Part shown: positions 11,770-24,498 of the stretch, piece by piece | Position numbering within the stretch: position 1 is the stretch's first letter | How the letters are laid out: every line of letters starts with the position of its first letter | From: Endocalyx cinctus | Taxonomy: Eukaryota; Ascomycota; Sordariomycetes; Amphisphaeriales; Apiosporaceae | DNA: 64,000 nt | Direction of reading: 5' to 3' | Assembly: GCA_001600455.1 (NCBI GenBank) | Contig: BCKC01000003.1 | Coordinates: 4,572,754 to 4,636,753, forward strand | Made by a program: the position numbers and the translations under genes | The notes under the pieces: generated by a model | Databases searched by the model: none | Told to the model about the DNA's origin: nothing | Seen by the model: the letters and a program-made list of their open reading frames with translations, nothing else

Positions 11770-14700
11770 GCATTGGAGTATGGCTGACTGTGGCTATGAC
11801 GACGGCGAAGACTCGTCGTTCGGTAGATGCGCTCATTCCCACTTTTGCTACCCCGTAGCTGGCACACAAGAAAACTGATTATAGCATTAAGAACAAGGGT
11901 ATGGGAGATTTGACGGGATCGCAGATCTTAGAATCAGACAATTATACGCCAGGGAGTAAACCAATCTAGACCGCACAAAAGAAAATCATAAACGGACATA
12001 GCCCATGACGATCATGATCTTGAGTACGACCTGTAAAACAGGTCTTTGAGCCCTCTTCGTTCTGTTTGACGTACTAGACGTGAAGTCAGTACCTACCTAG
12101 GCGACGAATCAGATCAGGAGAACATTCGCCTTCCAAGGATATGTTTGGTAGGGTTAGTCTGAGGTCTGATGTCAAATGGGTGATACGTGTCAGTCGGTAG
12201 TAGTGTACCTGCTTTTCGAACCTTTCCTTTTACTGTGATGGAGAGGAAGAGGCAATCGGTAATGACGGAAGGAAGAAATCCAATCATATCACGTCTTACG
12301 ACCAGCCCGGCCCTGTATAGACAATATGTTGGTTGAAAGAGCATTTCATGTATCTAGCTGTGGCGAATTGGAGCCCCTAAAACGTCGTTTGATATAGGAC
12401 CAGGTACCCGATAATACGGGGGGTTCATTCGGCTCCTCATGCTTTAGGAAAGGGATGTGCATAGTAACGCAAGTGTACGCATACCATAGTACATAGTATG
12501 TACTGCTTCCCATCTGCAAGGAGAATTAACTTTTACTTTACAGTATTGTAAGCCGCAGGGGAGTTGCAGTTACTACGTACTTACGCACTAAAACGATAGC
12601 CGAACCAGCCGTAGGTTCTATGCCAACTATGCGTGGCGCACATTGAGAGGCTCCAGAGCTCTGGAGAGGGGGCACCCTTCTTGCATCAGAGTGCATATAG
12701 GAATCGTACTACGATGGAGAGATCTTCACTTAAACCTCGTGTTAGGAGAATGAAGCTTTCTTTTTTCTGCTTCTTTTTTTAAACCTTTTCATTTTAGTTC
12801 AACGTTGTACATAGATACTGTACTCTTGTCTGTTAACATCTTCCTATCTTAGTTTTACATTGAGAGAATATGGGTATGGGATTTATCCATGTAATTGTTT
12901 CGTGACGACGTTCCTTAATAAAGATTCACATATTACGCTAATTACACCTTACCCCGGGCTCCATATTAGGAAACCAGCGGATAGGGATCCGAAGGATCCC
13001 ATCGCGCTTTACAGGTACAACGTAAAGGATAGATTAGAAGGAAGATAAAAGAACAAAAGCTTACGATGATTTAGGTAAACATCGTCTGACTGAGAGTCGA
13101 CGAGTCGAGAAAGTGATCGACACTAGTCGGTAAATTTCAGGGGTATCATTAAGTGAATATGCGTAATACCTCAAAGAAAACAGGAAATTTACCAAAAAGA
13201 ATGATCGTCATAGTTTTCTTTTCTTTGGCCTCTTTTCGCCAATAGTCTGAAGAATTTCTAAAAACTAAAATAGCTGAATGATCTGATTGATCGAATTAAA
13301 GGAGATTGGCAAAAAAAAAAAAAAACTGAAATAGAAAACCTTCAAGTGGCAATTTCTTCGTGAAAAGTTCCTTGAAAAAAAGCAAAGAAAAAAGGAAAAT
13401 GGGACGAACGCACTTCTACCATTCGTCAACTCCCCTCCGCTGGCGTGGTTTTCTCGATCAGCCAAACGTTGAACTACCTTAACAGTAATAATAATAACTC
13501 CAATAGTTTCTCTTCTAAGAACTAACAAATAAACTTTGAGAGACGCCGTCATCGCTGGCACGCTAATATGAGCAACTCCCGGTGAAGGGAATACCCCTGG
13601 GCAAAGAGTTGTATATGTATATGTTATACGGCCCCCGGTCTTACTACCCGATTTAGGTATCCATCTCCGGGTGGTAGGGCGGGACAAGACATATGAGATG
13701 CCGGGAGTTGACGCTCTGTGTGATATATCAACGGCGTCGTTTTAATAATTCTCTTCCGTCCTTTTTTTTTTTTTTTTTCTCGGGTGAAAAAATAATATAC
13801 CAGGGTCAACCCAAATCACGACGAGGGTTGGAAATTGGAATAGGAATAGGTATATTTGACACATAGTATTATCTAGGTAATTGGCATTCGAGATTCGATC
13901 TAAGACATAATCGAATCGAGGCTGACGTTTTGACAACCACTACCGCCGATGCGACGGTGTATTAGTGTAGCCTTAGAAGACCATTTCCATTCTCTTCCAG
14001 CTCGCGATTACTTTTCTGTAGGGCAAATTAGACAGGCCTGGGTAGGAGGTTTCTAAGACTTGAGCAGCAGTCCGAGTTGAGAAAAATAATATTAACCTAG
14101 CTACGTCAGCCACGTTGCCAAAGCCTATATCACCAATCTGACGGGGTATAATTGAGCACTTAATGTTTTAGAAATTCACAATGACATAACGACCCGAGTA
14201 ATCTCAATGAATTTCTCATCCCCATTTGTTGGATTCAACTCTTCTTTCTCTTCATTGAGACAATAGTACTCGGTCCTTCAACTCGGAGTACTTAAATCAT
14301 TTTAAAAGTTCTTTAAGACGTCGCCAGTGTAACGTGTCATAACAAACATTGTTTAGAGTAGAAATGCTGAACTCAGTAGCAGGAGGCTGAATCATACACA
14401 GACAGTAGAGAAGGGTAAAAATGTAGCCAATTCGAAGCGCTTGGCCTGGACTCGCTGTGGCAGGCCAGGCAGGCCTGGCTGGGCTCTGAGCTTTGGGCTA
14501 AAATGGTTTATCTCCCGTATGGGGCAACTGATCGACCCGTCGGAGAATTTCCCCATCGTTGCTCGGCTGTTTTGTCGTTGGTCTGGAATGACATCAGGCC
14601 AAAAAAGAAAACCTCCTCTACTCACTCGCTCTTCTTCTCCTCTCCAATTCAATAGCTGGATCGGCGTCATCTTATGAGGCGATAAATGTAACCTTCTTTG

Positions 14701-16138
14701 ACTTTTTAACAAGTTTTTCCCCTGGTTTAACTGAGGCAAATTTCTCATGTATAGTAGCATGTATGAAATCGTACCGATTTTTTTTTTTTTTCTTATTAAA
14801 TTTCTATGAATAGATATTTTTCATGCGAAAGAAAGAAGACCAAAGAAAAAACGCACGTAATTTCGGTAAAACGGTAGTTTGTGTTCATGCAGTTGTATTC
14901 TCAATTGACGTCGTGATCTGTTTCACGAGATATCGTACATACCATCTGTCTATCACACTGCCACACATTCCACTACGAGAAACGATCACTAGCCACCCTG
15001 CCCCTGCACGTTGCAGTCTAACTACTGTACTATGCCAGTGGGCGACGCTGTACATATGGCTTAAACATAATTCATTCGTAGATTCGAGGTGGAATGGCAG
15101 AAAATAGTATCCCAAGACAAGTTTTACTCGCAGGCCAAATCAGGAGCCGTTCACCAGCTCGCTCGCCACTTCGCCCGAAGCTGGAGGCCTCAAAGAAAAT
15201 TGGAATAACACTGACAGATGGCATATACGGTATCCCTCCCGATGTGCTCGTCCCAAATAATCCTTCTGGGAAAAGAAGGGAGGACATACATGAGTCTCTG
15301 CGGAAGGAATTGGCTCCAGAATGTCCCGCTCCACCAGATGATGAGAGTACAGCTGAGAACAGCACCTGCCTGCTCATCAGGAGGTAGGTGAACAGAGGCA
15401 GAGGATCCTTTCGGCTAACCTCGTCAGATTAAGGTTCTCACAGGAGTGAAGAGAGAAAAAGGAGGATCACCAAGCCAAACAGACTAACTACATTGTGCTA
15501 TTGCATCCCTCTCCGCATCCTTTCTAAGATCGTACATAGTCTTCACCCCTGAGTCGATATAACGAAGCACAGAAGACGTCGAGGAAGCGGAAGCGACCCG
15601 AAAATGATTTGTGTTGGGTATCGACCATCACGGGAGTACAAGTCAAATAAACATTGCCCTTTCCACTGATCTGTGTGCATAGGGAATTAGTCGGTGCGAC
15701 ACATCGAGGACCAAGACTTATGATGGTATGGTTTTACCAACCCTCACAATATCCCTTCTCTCCTTTTCGATTGCTCCAAAACGATTGTTTACGTTGAAGA
15801 ACACACAAGTTATCACTATAATGTCGCAAAACTGCTGGAGAACTTACTCTGGATAAAACCTCTCGCAAGATTTGGTATAGTTATCGTTTACTGGGGTAGC
15901 CACCAAATCTACGAAGCGCCAGTCATAAGTTTACGCAACGAATTCACAGAAAAAAAGGGCATGGAAAAGGAACGGCACCAATATCTAGACTTCGTTAATT
16001 TCTAGCCTTCCTTCATTTATTGCTAGGCCAATGGTAAAAGTAGAAAGATACTGTTACAGTTGTACATCGGTCTATCGTTCGTAGCAACCCTTCATTATCC
16101 CGTACCTGAGCATGCTCCCGTTTTCTCAAAATCACCGT
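11770..16138. other. Intergenic 4.4-kb stretch, no recognised gene
   Basis: Mostly A/T-rich, with A/T runs near 13310-13325 and 13760-13779. It holds a 16-bp perfect palindrome at 12651-12666 (CTCCAGAGCTCTGGAG) and one GC-richer patch at about 15094-15390 with open frames on both strands (listed separately). No protein family is recognisable. Confidence 0.5.
15094..15387 (+). CDS. Unrecognised 97-aa open frame, doubtful
   Basis: The ORF starts MAENSIPRQVLLAGQ and is rich in Pro, Arg and Ser (IPPDVLVPNNPSGKRRED). The patch is visibly richer in GC than its surroundings, which can mark coding DNA. However, the opposite strand is also open for 101 codons over the same bases, so the strand is uncertain. 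No signal peptide, TM segment or known motif is seen. It could be a gene relic or a chance frame. Confidence 0.2.
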   Translation: MAENSIPRQVLLAGQIRSRSPARSPLRPKLEASKKIGITLTDGIYGIPPDVLVPNNPSGKRREDIHESLRKELAPECPAPPDDESTAENSTCLLIRR

Positions 16139-17723
16139 CTACGCGTAGAAGTTGACAGTCTGTTATCGCACGATCGTTAGCTTGATGATACCAGTAAATA
16201 TATAACGCGTAGTTCGAATGCTTACCTCCTTCTTCTTCGCCTGTACTTCGGCGATGGCGTCGACGTAATGTTCGTGGCTAATCTTGTTCTTACCCATTCG
16301 CAGGGCGATCATACCAGCCTCGACACAGACCGCCTTCAGCATGGCGCCTCCGAATTCGTCCGTGCTGCGGGCCAATTCGCCCCAGTTTACGCTGTTGCTG
16401 TCGACCTTCATCTTCCGCGAGTGAATCTTCATAATCTGTGCCCGCGCTTCCTCGTTGGGCAGAGGGAATTCAATCTTACGGTCGAGACGACCGGACCGCA
16501 GAAGGGCGGGGTCGAGGACGTCGACACGATTTGTCGCGGCGAGCACTTTGATACGGTCGTCCGAGGCGAAACCATCCAGCTGGTTAAGAAGCTCCAACAT
16601 GGTTCTCTGGACTTCTCTGTCACCACTCTTCTCACTGTCGAAACGTTTCGTTCCCACGGCGTCTAGTTCGTCGATAAAGATAATGGCCGGGGCCTTTTCC
16701 TTAGCTAACGCGAAGCAATCTCTTACTAGCTTAGCACCGTCTCCAATAAACATTTGGACCAGTTGAGGACCGGCAAGCTTGAGGAAAGTAGCATCGGTCT
16801 GGGCGGCGCAAGCTCGAGCCAGGAGCGTCTTTCCAGTTCCCGGAGGACCGTACATGAGAGCACCTGAGATAAAAGTAAGCATGAAGTCAGGGTATGGGTT
16901 AGATCGTGTCTCGTACCTTTTGGTGCTTTGATACCAATCTTTTTAAAGCGCTCCGCCTCCTTCATCGGCCAAACAATTGCTTCGACGAGTTCTTCTATCT
17001 GTTTGTCCAGTCCACCCACATCGGTATATTTCTCGGTAGGCTTCTCGTCAACTTCCATAGCCTTCACTCGACTGTCGTATTCTGCAGGTAACGTGTCCAA
17101 GATAAGATAAGAATCCTTATTAACACCGATAAGATCGCCGGGTTTGAGGGTATTGGGGTCAACAAGACCGATTAGAGGAAGGAAGATAGTTTGTCGTGTA
17201 GAAGTCTTAATGACCGCAGATTTGCCCACTCGAGTAGCGTCCAGGTCAATATTGGCACCTTCTTCGGAAGATTCAGCGGTTGGGTCAAGGTCGAGAAGTT
17301 CTACAACATTTCCAACTAGGTATGGTAATTGTCTATAGGAAAGGATTAGCATCTGATTTGTAAACAAAAAGGGCGGAACGGACGGGTGATATGTAGAACG
17401 ACTGACCGATTGTTGGCGATCTTTTCTAAATTTTCCTTGATCTTCTCACCCATAGTTGCCTTCTCATGGGATAAACGTTGAAATTCGCTTCTCATAATTC
17501 GGGCATCGTTTTCTAGCAGTCGTTTCCGGGTCTGAAGGTCTTGTGTGCTGAGGGTAAGAATTTCTTCATCGAGGATCTCATCAACTTCGGGTTCGGCATC
17601 CTGCATATCGGTGTCCCCATCCTCGTTGTTATCTCTTCCACGACCATCCCGTCCGCTGTCCTTCTTATTATTATCGTCTGATCCGCGGCGGTTGGGGCGA
17701 TCCGTGTCCTGCGTACTCGACAT
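16139..17723 (-). CDS. rpt5: 26S proteasome regulatory ATPase subunit Rpt5 (6A)
   Basis: Four exons: 17723-17407, 17332-16917, 16863-16226 and 16159-16139, giving about 463 aa. Order of parts: acidic/polar N-terminus, coiled coil (about residues 55-105), OB-fold region, then the AAA domain with Walker A GPPGTGKT (250-257), Walker B IIFIDE (305-310) and the LLNQLDGF and [16 protein letters not shown] segments characteristic of Rpt proteins. [22 protein letters not shown] and the ending identify Rpt5 among the six. The final 21-nt exon encodes TVNFYA, the HbYX-type tail that docks into the 20S alpha ring to open its gate. The protein is part of the 19S base and unfolds ubiquitinated substrates. 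It lies head to head with the MIX23-family gene, with starts 774 bp apart. Confidence 0.96.
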
Positions 17724-18497
17724 GACGGTAAAGGTAATCCGGAGACTAGTAGGTAGATAAGTTTACGTAGATGCAAACCAACGGGTTCGCTAAAGATCAG
17801 GAAACGATAATAAATGATATAACAGAAAAGTATAATTTCCCTGTTGCTCTCGTGCTTAGAAAAGTTGATTATTATGTAGATGGATGAAGGGGATGGATAA
17901 TGTCAGAGGTTGTTCTGTTGTAGTGAAGCTGCAACTAAGCTAGCTGTCACTAGAATAGTACAGGGCTTAACCAGAGCTTCAAGGCAGGCGTTGCAGCGCG
18001 TAATCAATATCAGTCAGTACGTATTGAATAAGTGATAGAGTAATACTAAAAATGTCCTGGGCAGGTGGCAGAGGCTGTAGGTGGGCTGGGTGGGTCATTT
18101 ATCAAGATGGATATTTCCAGTTCATAATACCCTCAACTGCCTCATATACTCCATACACGATATTATATTTAGTATCGGGTTTATGTATTTATCAAGTTAA
18201 TAATTCAAGTGGGGTTAAAATCTCCACTATCTATCCGTCTTGGCTTTCGAGTACGTACAAATCGCATGTTACTTACATTCTTGTCGTACATAGGTTCAAG
18301 CTACAAGTCAGAAATTTTAAGGTGAAATTTTGAAATGATCGCAGCTTGTTCAGAGGCTCAAAATCATATCTAGAGATACATATATATTCATACAAATATT
18401 CACGGTGGCTAGCTTATTTTGGTCCCGAAAACAGGCTCCTCCGACGGATGCCGCCGCGGCTTCAAGCTCTACCACGAGTACTGCGCCTAATGATATC
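17724..18497. promoter_or_regulatory. Divergent promoter region of rpt5 and the MIX23-family gene
   Basis: 774 bp between two start codons facing away from each other. A/T-rich, without a recognisable yeast-type proteasome element (GGTGGCAAA). Nothing else is seen in it. Confidence 0.4.
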
Positions 18498-19148
18498 ATG
18501 ACGGCGCTATCCACACGGCCGAAACTGACACCGCAGTTTTGCTTTTCTACTGTAGCACTTAGAGGTAAGCTCTAGTTTGACTATATATCAAACAATAATA
18601 AACCGAATTCTAGTACAGAAGCTAAGATATACGTTTAAGATTTTCTTAGGATATCGCGGGGTGCTATAGACGATTCAATAACACAGAACCTCAATGCTCT
18701 CGTGACCCCCTCGAAATCCGGGTTTGATCCTACCTCTACATCGGTTAGAACTCCCAGAGGATCTTCGCGACAGATCGATCCCAAATCTTGTGCTTCATTC
18801 AAAGAGAAGGTCTTGTTCCCGTCTTGGCAAGCGAGGTCTGATGTGTTGACATATTGCGCCTACGTGGCCACGAGCCCGGACCCCGATGATCCCGATGTCG
18901 CCTCGCGAGCTGCAGAAACAGAAAAGAATAGGGAGAGGGTGGTTGATGAACGGTTAGATCCATATTCCGGTCGTTATTTTCCTCAGGAAGCTCGAACGGA
19001 AAAGCTAGCCACGTTACTCAGGCAAGAGAGAAGTGTAGAAAACATCGTACGTGCTCGTACTTGGAACCTTGTTCAAGAACGATGTGGGGATAATGGCGAG
19101 GGAGCCGAAAAAGCGTTGAATAAATGGAGAGATAGAAAAGGAACGTAG
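18498..19148 (+). CDS. MIX23 / caffeine-induced death protein 2 (Cid2) family protein
   Basis: Two exons: 18498-18564 and 18640-19148, giving about 191 aa. The junction (donor GTAAGC, acceptor TTTAAG) yields QFCFSTVALRDFLRISRGAI followed by DDSITQNLNALV. This fits the family core of C..-L-x-FL-x-x-SR-x-x-DD-I-x-x-x-LN. A SC...YC pair in the middle (CX21C) and a terminal RTWNLVQERC complete the pattern shared with human CCDC58 and yeast Mix23. The family sits in the mitochondrial intermembrane space and supports protein import. The start was chosen as the only in-frame ATG close to the conserved cysteine. Upstream in-frame sequence is open for some distance without an ATG, so a 5' exon is possible. 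The more obvious acceptor TTCTTAG, 10 nt downstream, would give a stop. Confidence 0.8.
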
Positions 19149-20488
19149 TGGCCGATCCCCAACGCGACCTAGGCAGGCCAGGTCAACCAGGTGTGTAGCC
19201 TACCGGTACCTAGTATGATGACGGATTCTAGGTTTTGTACATGAGTAGAAATTCTTACACTGCAGTCTTGTATTTTTATGTCACGACTTCACCACTTTCA
19301 GGATATGGATATATGGATATATATTAATTTGATTCCTTGTTCCTCTGCGTGTGGTACGTTTTGCTATACCTAGGCAGCCTGGCAGCTAGCTAACCTAGGT
19401 ATACGGAGGTCCACTTCAAAAGTTCTGACCATAGTAACTTCGTTTAATTATATTAAACCCTATCTTTCTATCCTTGGCATATTCATTTGGAAAGGGTAAT
19501 TATATATAGAGGTAAGCTTTATTTTATCGTTAGTGCTTATACTTTCACTAAAGCCCTTAAAAATATAACCCTTTTAGCACTTATTTTAATGCATAGACCA
19601 AGTCCCAGGGTTAGGGTTAAGTATGTAATAATAAGAAGTATGGTATAATGCAACTATACGAGGCTAGTATGGACAAAACTTTTGAAGTGGACCTCCGTAA
19701 GTAGTTAATAATTATACTATGTACTACCTAGCAGCCTACTGCTAGGTAAGTATCTTCTCTTCTATTCCTCAAACCTCGGTTTATTCTGTGTAATTGGTAC
19801 TGTATAATACCCTAATAGAAGCATGTCTCATATAAAGTGATATAGCATAGTATATGCATATACCATAAAGACAACTATTGTATTATCGGTAGAATATCGG
19901 TGTTTTATAGAACTTTCAGGGTCATACCGTATTACCGATGCAAAAGCTCCTTATAGTAAGCCAATGAGCTACTACGTACATAGTACAGAGTGGTCTGTAG
20001 GTTTAATAGGACTGTCTACCTATAAAGTGGTCAACTCGATCCATCACATTAAGCAAAAAAATATACAGAGAAGAGAACATGAAATAAGAAAGTAGGCCAC
20101 TGACGACAAGCCGAAAAAGAAAATAGAAAGATACTTTATTCTATTTCATTCTCTTCATCCACTCTTTATTATTTAAGTAGTCTTTACCTGTAAGTCGACA
20201 TGTCTATATTATATTCCTCTAGCACTAAATCAAGAATCAAAAAGAAGCATCCCATAGCTAATTAGATAGAACTGACTATAGGCAGCCTTCTTAACTTATA
20301 CTCAGCTATTTTCTCGAGTTGACGAAAATATTCATTCGCTCACTCTCGATTCTGATTGTTCTTAACAAATTCCGTGACTCGTTACTTTACCGAATCGCGC
20401 CCATCCTAACCTCTGATCGACCCTAAATCACCAATCTTCGGGGTGATAGCTTTGCGAACAAGGCCCACCCCAGAAACTACCACCAACC
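19149..20488. other. Intergenic between the MIX23-family gene and naa15, with MITE
   Basis: A/T-rich spacer containing the MITE at 19404-19697. Apart from that element and the 5' leader of naa15 (from about 20300, CT/CA-rich), no gene or motif is seen. Confidence 0.55.
19404..19697. mobile_element. MITE, Tc1/mariner-type, 294 bp
   Basis: The ends are inverted repeats beginning CGGAGGTCCACTTCAAAAGTT, identical for 21 bp and then continuing with 2 mismatches to about 29 bp (CCATA). A TA dinucleotide flanks both ends (19402-19403 and 19698-19699), the target duplication typical of Tc1/mariner transposition. The interior is A/T-rich and non-coding, so the element would need a transposase supplied elsewhere. 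The near-perfect TIRs suggest recent insertion. The interior holds two copies of the telomere-like unit GGTTAGGGTTA (about 19608-19620). Confidence 0.88.
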
Positions 20489-23080
20489 ATGCCTCAACCA
20501 CTGAGCTCGAAAGAGAGCTCTCTCTTTCGTCAAGTCATTCGCAGCTATGAAGACAAGCAATACAAGAGGGGTCTTAAGTCTGCTGAGCAGATCCTCAAGA
20601 AGAATCCCAAGCATGGTGATACTATGGCTATGAAAGCCTTGATTATCAATCAGCAAGGCAAGACGGAAGAAGCTTTCGCCCTAGCTAAGGATGCTTTGAC
20701 GTCAGATATGAAGTCGCATATATGTTGGCACGTCTATGGATTACTATACCGTCACCAGAAGAATTTCGAAGAAGCTATCAAAGCCTACAAGTTCGCCCTG
20801 AGATTGGAGCCGGAATCCCAACAAATCCAGAGAGACTTGGCCTTCCTTCAGGTCCAGATGCGCGATTATGCAGGTTACGTGCAGAGTAGGACTGCCATGC
20901 TTCAAAGTAGGCCTCAGCTAAGACAAAATTGGACTGCCCTCGCTGTCGCACATCACCTCTCAGGTGATCTTTCCCAGGCCGAAAAAGTGTTGACCACCTA
21001 CGAGGATTCTCTGAAGACACCACCATCCAAAACCGATTATGAAAACTCGGAAGCTGTCATGTACAAGAACTCCATCATTGCCGAAATGGGTGATTACCAG
21101 AGAGCATTGGACCATCTCGAGTCCATTGCCAAGACTAATCTAGATCGCCTTGCTGTGATGGAGCTCCGTGCCGAGTATCTCTCCAAGCTTGGCAGAAAGG
21201 ATGAAGCCGTCAACGCCTATCGTACGCTGTTGGATCGTAACCCGGAACACCCCGAATACTACCACAAGCTTGAAGAAATCCTAGGCCTCGAAGCCGATGA
21301 TTCTGCTCGAAAAGCCATATACGATGACTATGCGAAGAAGAACCCTCGTTGTGATGCCGCTAAGCGATTGCCCCTAGACTTCTTGAGTGGTAAGCTATGA
21401 TATCCGATTACTTTTGTTTCACCTCGTTTACTGACATTTGCCCAGGTGATGAATTCAAAGACGCCGCTCGAGCATACCTTAGCTTCATGCTAGATAAAGG
21501 AGTTCCCTCCACGTTCGCCAATGTAAAACACCTCTACGCAGACTCGTTTAAACGTGACACTCTTGGCTCCATAGTTCATGAGTATGTGGAGAGCAAGCAT
21601 GGTGACAATGCGGCAGCTAATGGCGAAGCTCTCAAGGGCGAGCCAGCCGGTCTGTACTACCTCGCTCAACACTACAACTTCGGTCTTTCCCGGGACCTGG
21701 CTAAAGCTATGGAATATGTGAACAAGGGTATCGAATTGGTTCCCGAGAACGTTGAATTCCATATGACAAAGGCCAGAATATGGAAGCATTGCGGTAACAC
21801 CCAGAAGGCAGCGGAGACGATGGATCACGCTCGTAACCTTGATTTGAAGGATCGATATATTAACACCAAAACGGCAAAATACCAACTGCGTAACAACGAT
21901 AGCGCAACTGCTCTAAAGACCATGTCTCTCTTCACTAGGAATGATTCTCCTGGTGGGCCTCTCAACGATCTCCTCGATATGCAGAGCATATGGTATCTCA
22001 CAGAAGATGGCGAGTCGTCGGTGCGCAGTGGCAATATCGGCGTCGCCTTGAAGCGTTTCCATGCCGTCTATAACATCTTCGATGTCTGGCAAGAAGATCA
22101 GTTTGATTTCCACAGTTTCACGCTACGGAAAGGACAAATCCGTGCCTACGTTGACATGATCCGCTGGGAAGACCGTATCCGAGAGCACCCCTTTTACACT
22201 CGAGCTGCCCTGGGCGCAATCGCCGCTTATATTGGGATCTATGACAGCCGACAGATGGCGAACGGAGTCAACGGGTCTGAACAAGAAGACCCTGCAGAAA
22301 AGAAGAAGGCTGCTAAGAAGGCAAGAAAGGAGGCCCAGAAAGCAGAGCGAGAAGCTGCCGAGCTAGCAGCCAAGCAAGATCCTAACGGCTCAAAGAATGG
22401 GGCTCCCGTAGTTATCAAGCGGGATAATGACCCACATGGAATCCACCTCATCATGACACAACAGCCTTTGGTAGAGGCCACAAAATTCTTAGCACCGCTT
22501 CTTCAATTCAGCCCCAAGAATATCGATGGACAGATCGCAGGGTTTGAGGTGTTCATAAGAAGAGGTAAGAGATATTTCGCTACTACTTTTCATTTTCAAT
22601 TTCTGTTTGATATTTACTAATCCACCCACAGAAAAATATCTGCTGGCTCTTCGATGCTTGAATGCCGCCCTTGCCATCGATCCCACCAACCCCACCGTTC
22701 ACGAACAGGCTGTACGATTCCGCCACGCTCTTGACTCAAAACTCTCGGAACTTCCGAGCAAGGTGGTTGATGTACTAAAGTCTGATTTTACCGTCATGGA
22801 CGCTTCCACGGACTTGAAGAAGTTCAATGCCGACTTCCTGGAAAAGCATAAGGACAGCGCATCTCATGTTATCTCAGCTATCAAGATCAACAAGCTACTC
22901 GGAGAAGATGCGGCAAAGTGCGAGAAGGGCTTGGCCAACGTACTCAGCGTGAAGAGCGTAGACTTTGATTCGGCTGCGGAGGCCTTAGGAATACTCATGC
23001 AGTGGCGAAGCAGTGAAGCTGAAGCCTTCAAGAAAGCTGCCCACGAAAAGTGGCCCGAGGTTACCTTGTTTGCATCGTAA
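20489..23080 (+). CDS. naa15: NatA N-terminal acetyltransferase auxiliary subunit (Naa15/Nat1)
   Basis: Three exons: 20489-21389, 21446-22564 and 22632-23080, giving about 822 aa. The N-terminus SSKESSLFRQVIRSYEDKQY and successive TPR helices (KNPKHGDTMAMKALI, CWHVYGLLYRHQKNFEEAIK, PLLDRNPEHPEYYHKLEEIL-like) are classic for the Naa15 scaffold. GEPAGLYYLAQHYNF, the R-x-x-x-IRWEDRIREHPFY segment and a Lys/Glu/Ala-rich helix (about residues 600-640) also match. Naa15 anchors the catalytic subunit Naa10 to the ribosome for co-translational acetylation of Ser, Ala, Thr, Gly, Val and Cys N-termini. Length is slightly below the usual 850. The junctions restore FLSGDEFKDA and FIRREKYLLA. The start context (ACCAACCATGCC) is strong. 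Confidence 0.96.
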
Positions 23081-24498
23081 GGCAGGCAAAGAACTCATAA
23101 CACTGTCCGTCTCTTTCCTTACCATAGACACTATAGCTTCTATTCAGCATGTTCCATGGATGACCCCGAAAAGGGAGGAGCATAGCTGTATCACAAAAAT
23201 CGTTTCTTGCGAGAAGAGGGAGAAAAAAGTTGTTGATAGGTGGTTCTTCACCATCTAGAATGGCGTCAATGTAACAAGCATGGTTAAGGGCAAAACAAAA
23301 AGTAGGGAAGTGATTTAGCTAAGTGGTCAATCATCTCAGGCATTGTCATTATCACTAAATCACTTTGTAAAAGAGGACAAATAGGGACCACCTGCATAAT
23401 TACGTACGAGTAGATTTCATAAGAAAAAAAAAAAAAAAGAATATCCATAAAATAAATTGGGATTTCTTCCCTTTAGTAACTTGAATTCCCGAGATATATA
23501 TCTTGCTGGTGACATTGGGCTTACGTAGCAGCTAGCCACTGACTCTATACGTATGCATACTATCACTTTGGTTTTCAAGATAGTCAGAACTTAGAATCAT
23601 TGTTATTGAGGTCCATCTGTTATTTCTCACACGTATAGCTACTCTCCATCTACTCCTAGCACAATATAGCGGCTTTATCTTCAAGTTACTAGGGTAAATA
23701 AATATAGATTATAGAGGAAGAACTCACATGTTTAAAGATAAAAATCACAACGTATTAGGTGTCTGTAAATTTATTCATAGATTCTCCGTTTAAATATCAA
23801 ATGTTGTTTTCCAGTACATATCCATCCATGGTATAAAGAACAGTGTCACGTGAATAATGAATCCACGTCAAACGCACTTCATCGTCGAGTGAACTTGATA
23901 TTCGATTTACATACAACTAACAATGGACTCTGTTCTGAATAGAACTACTTACTATCTTGACCTGAAGGTTATTAGGTACACTGTTATACTTGGAGGAGCA
24001 CATAATCCGGTTCAGGGCCGCTCTTTAGTCTGTTGTATATATAAGGACATCCAATTTCCGTACCTAACTTATATATGAAAGGGACTTCATATATACAAGA
24101 ATGAAGCTGGAAATGTTCTATAATGGTGTGAATTCACCAATTATGCCAACGCTATGAGTCCCTTGCTATTGCCGAGTCCGCCTGCGCAAGTAGACTCATC
24201 GCCCCTCAATTCGCACATCGGTCGGACGACCTGTTTGTTGGTGTGAAATCGTCGCCGTCGAGTCAATATGTAGGTCATATTACTATAAGAGGAAAACCCC
24301 TATGCCTTGCTCTGTTTCTTAAATGTTTATGGGGCTGTACCTTATATAATTGTTACTTATTTTCCACCACCAACATCATCACCGTTCCCACATCACCCCT
24401 CTTCAGATTATTGAACGACAACCACACATAACCTATTACCATTCTCGTTTATTCATCTATCTTGTTTTTGTTTTCGTAGTAGACACGTCAGTTAGAAA
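23081..24498. other. Intergenic, no gene seen
   Basis: 3' flank of naa15 and 5' flank of the 2EXR gene. A poly-A run lies near 23423-23437. Reading frames are short and unbiased. No repeat or motif stands out. Confidence 0.55.
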
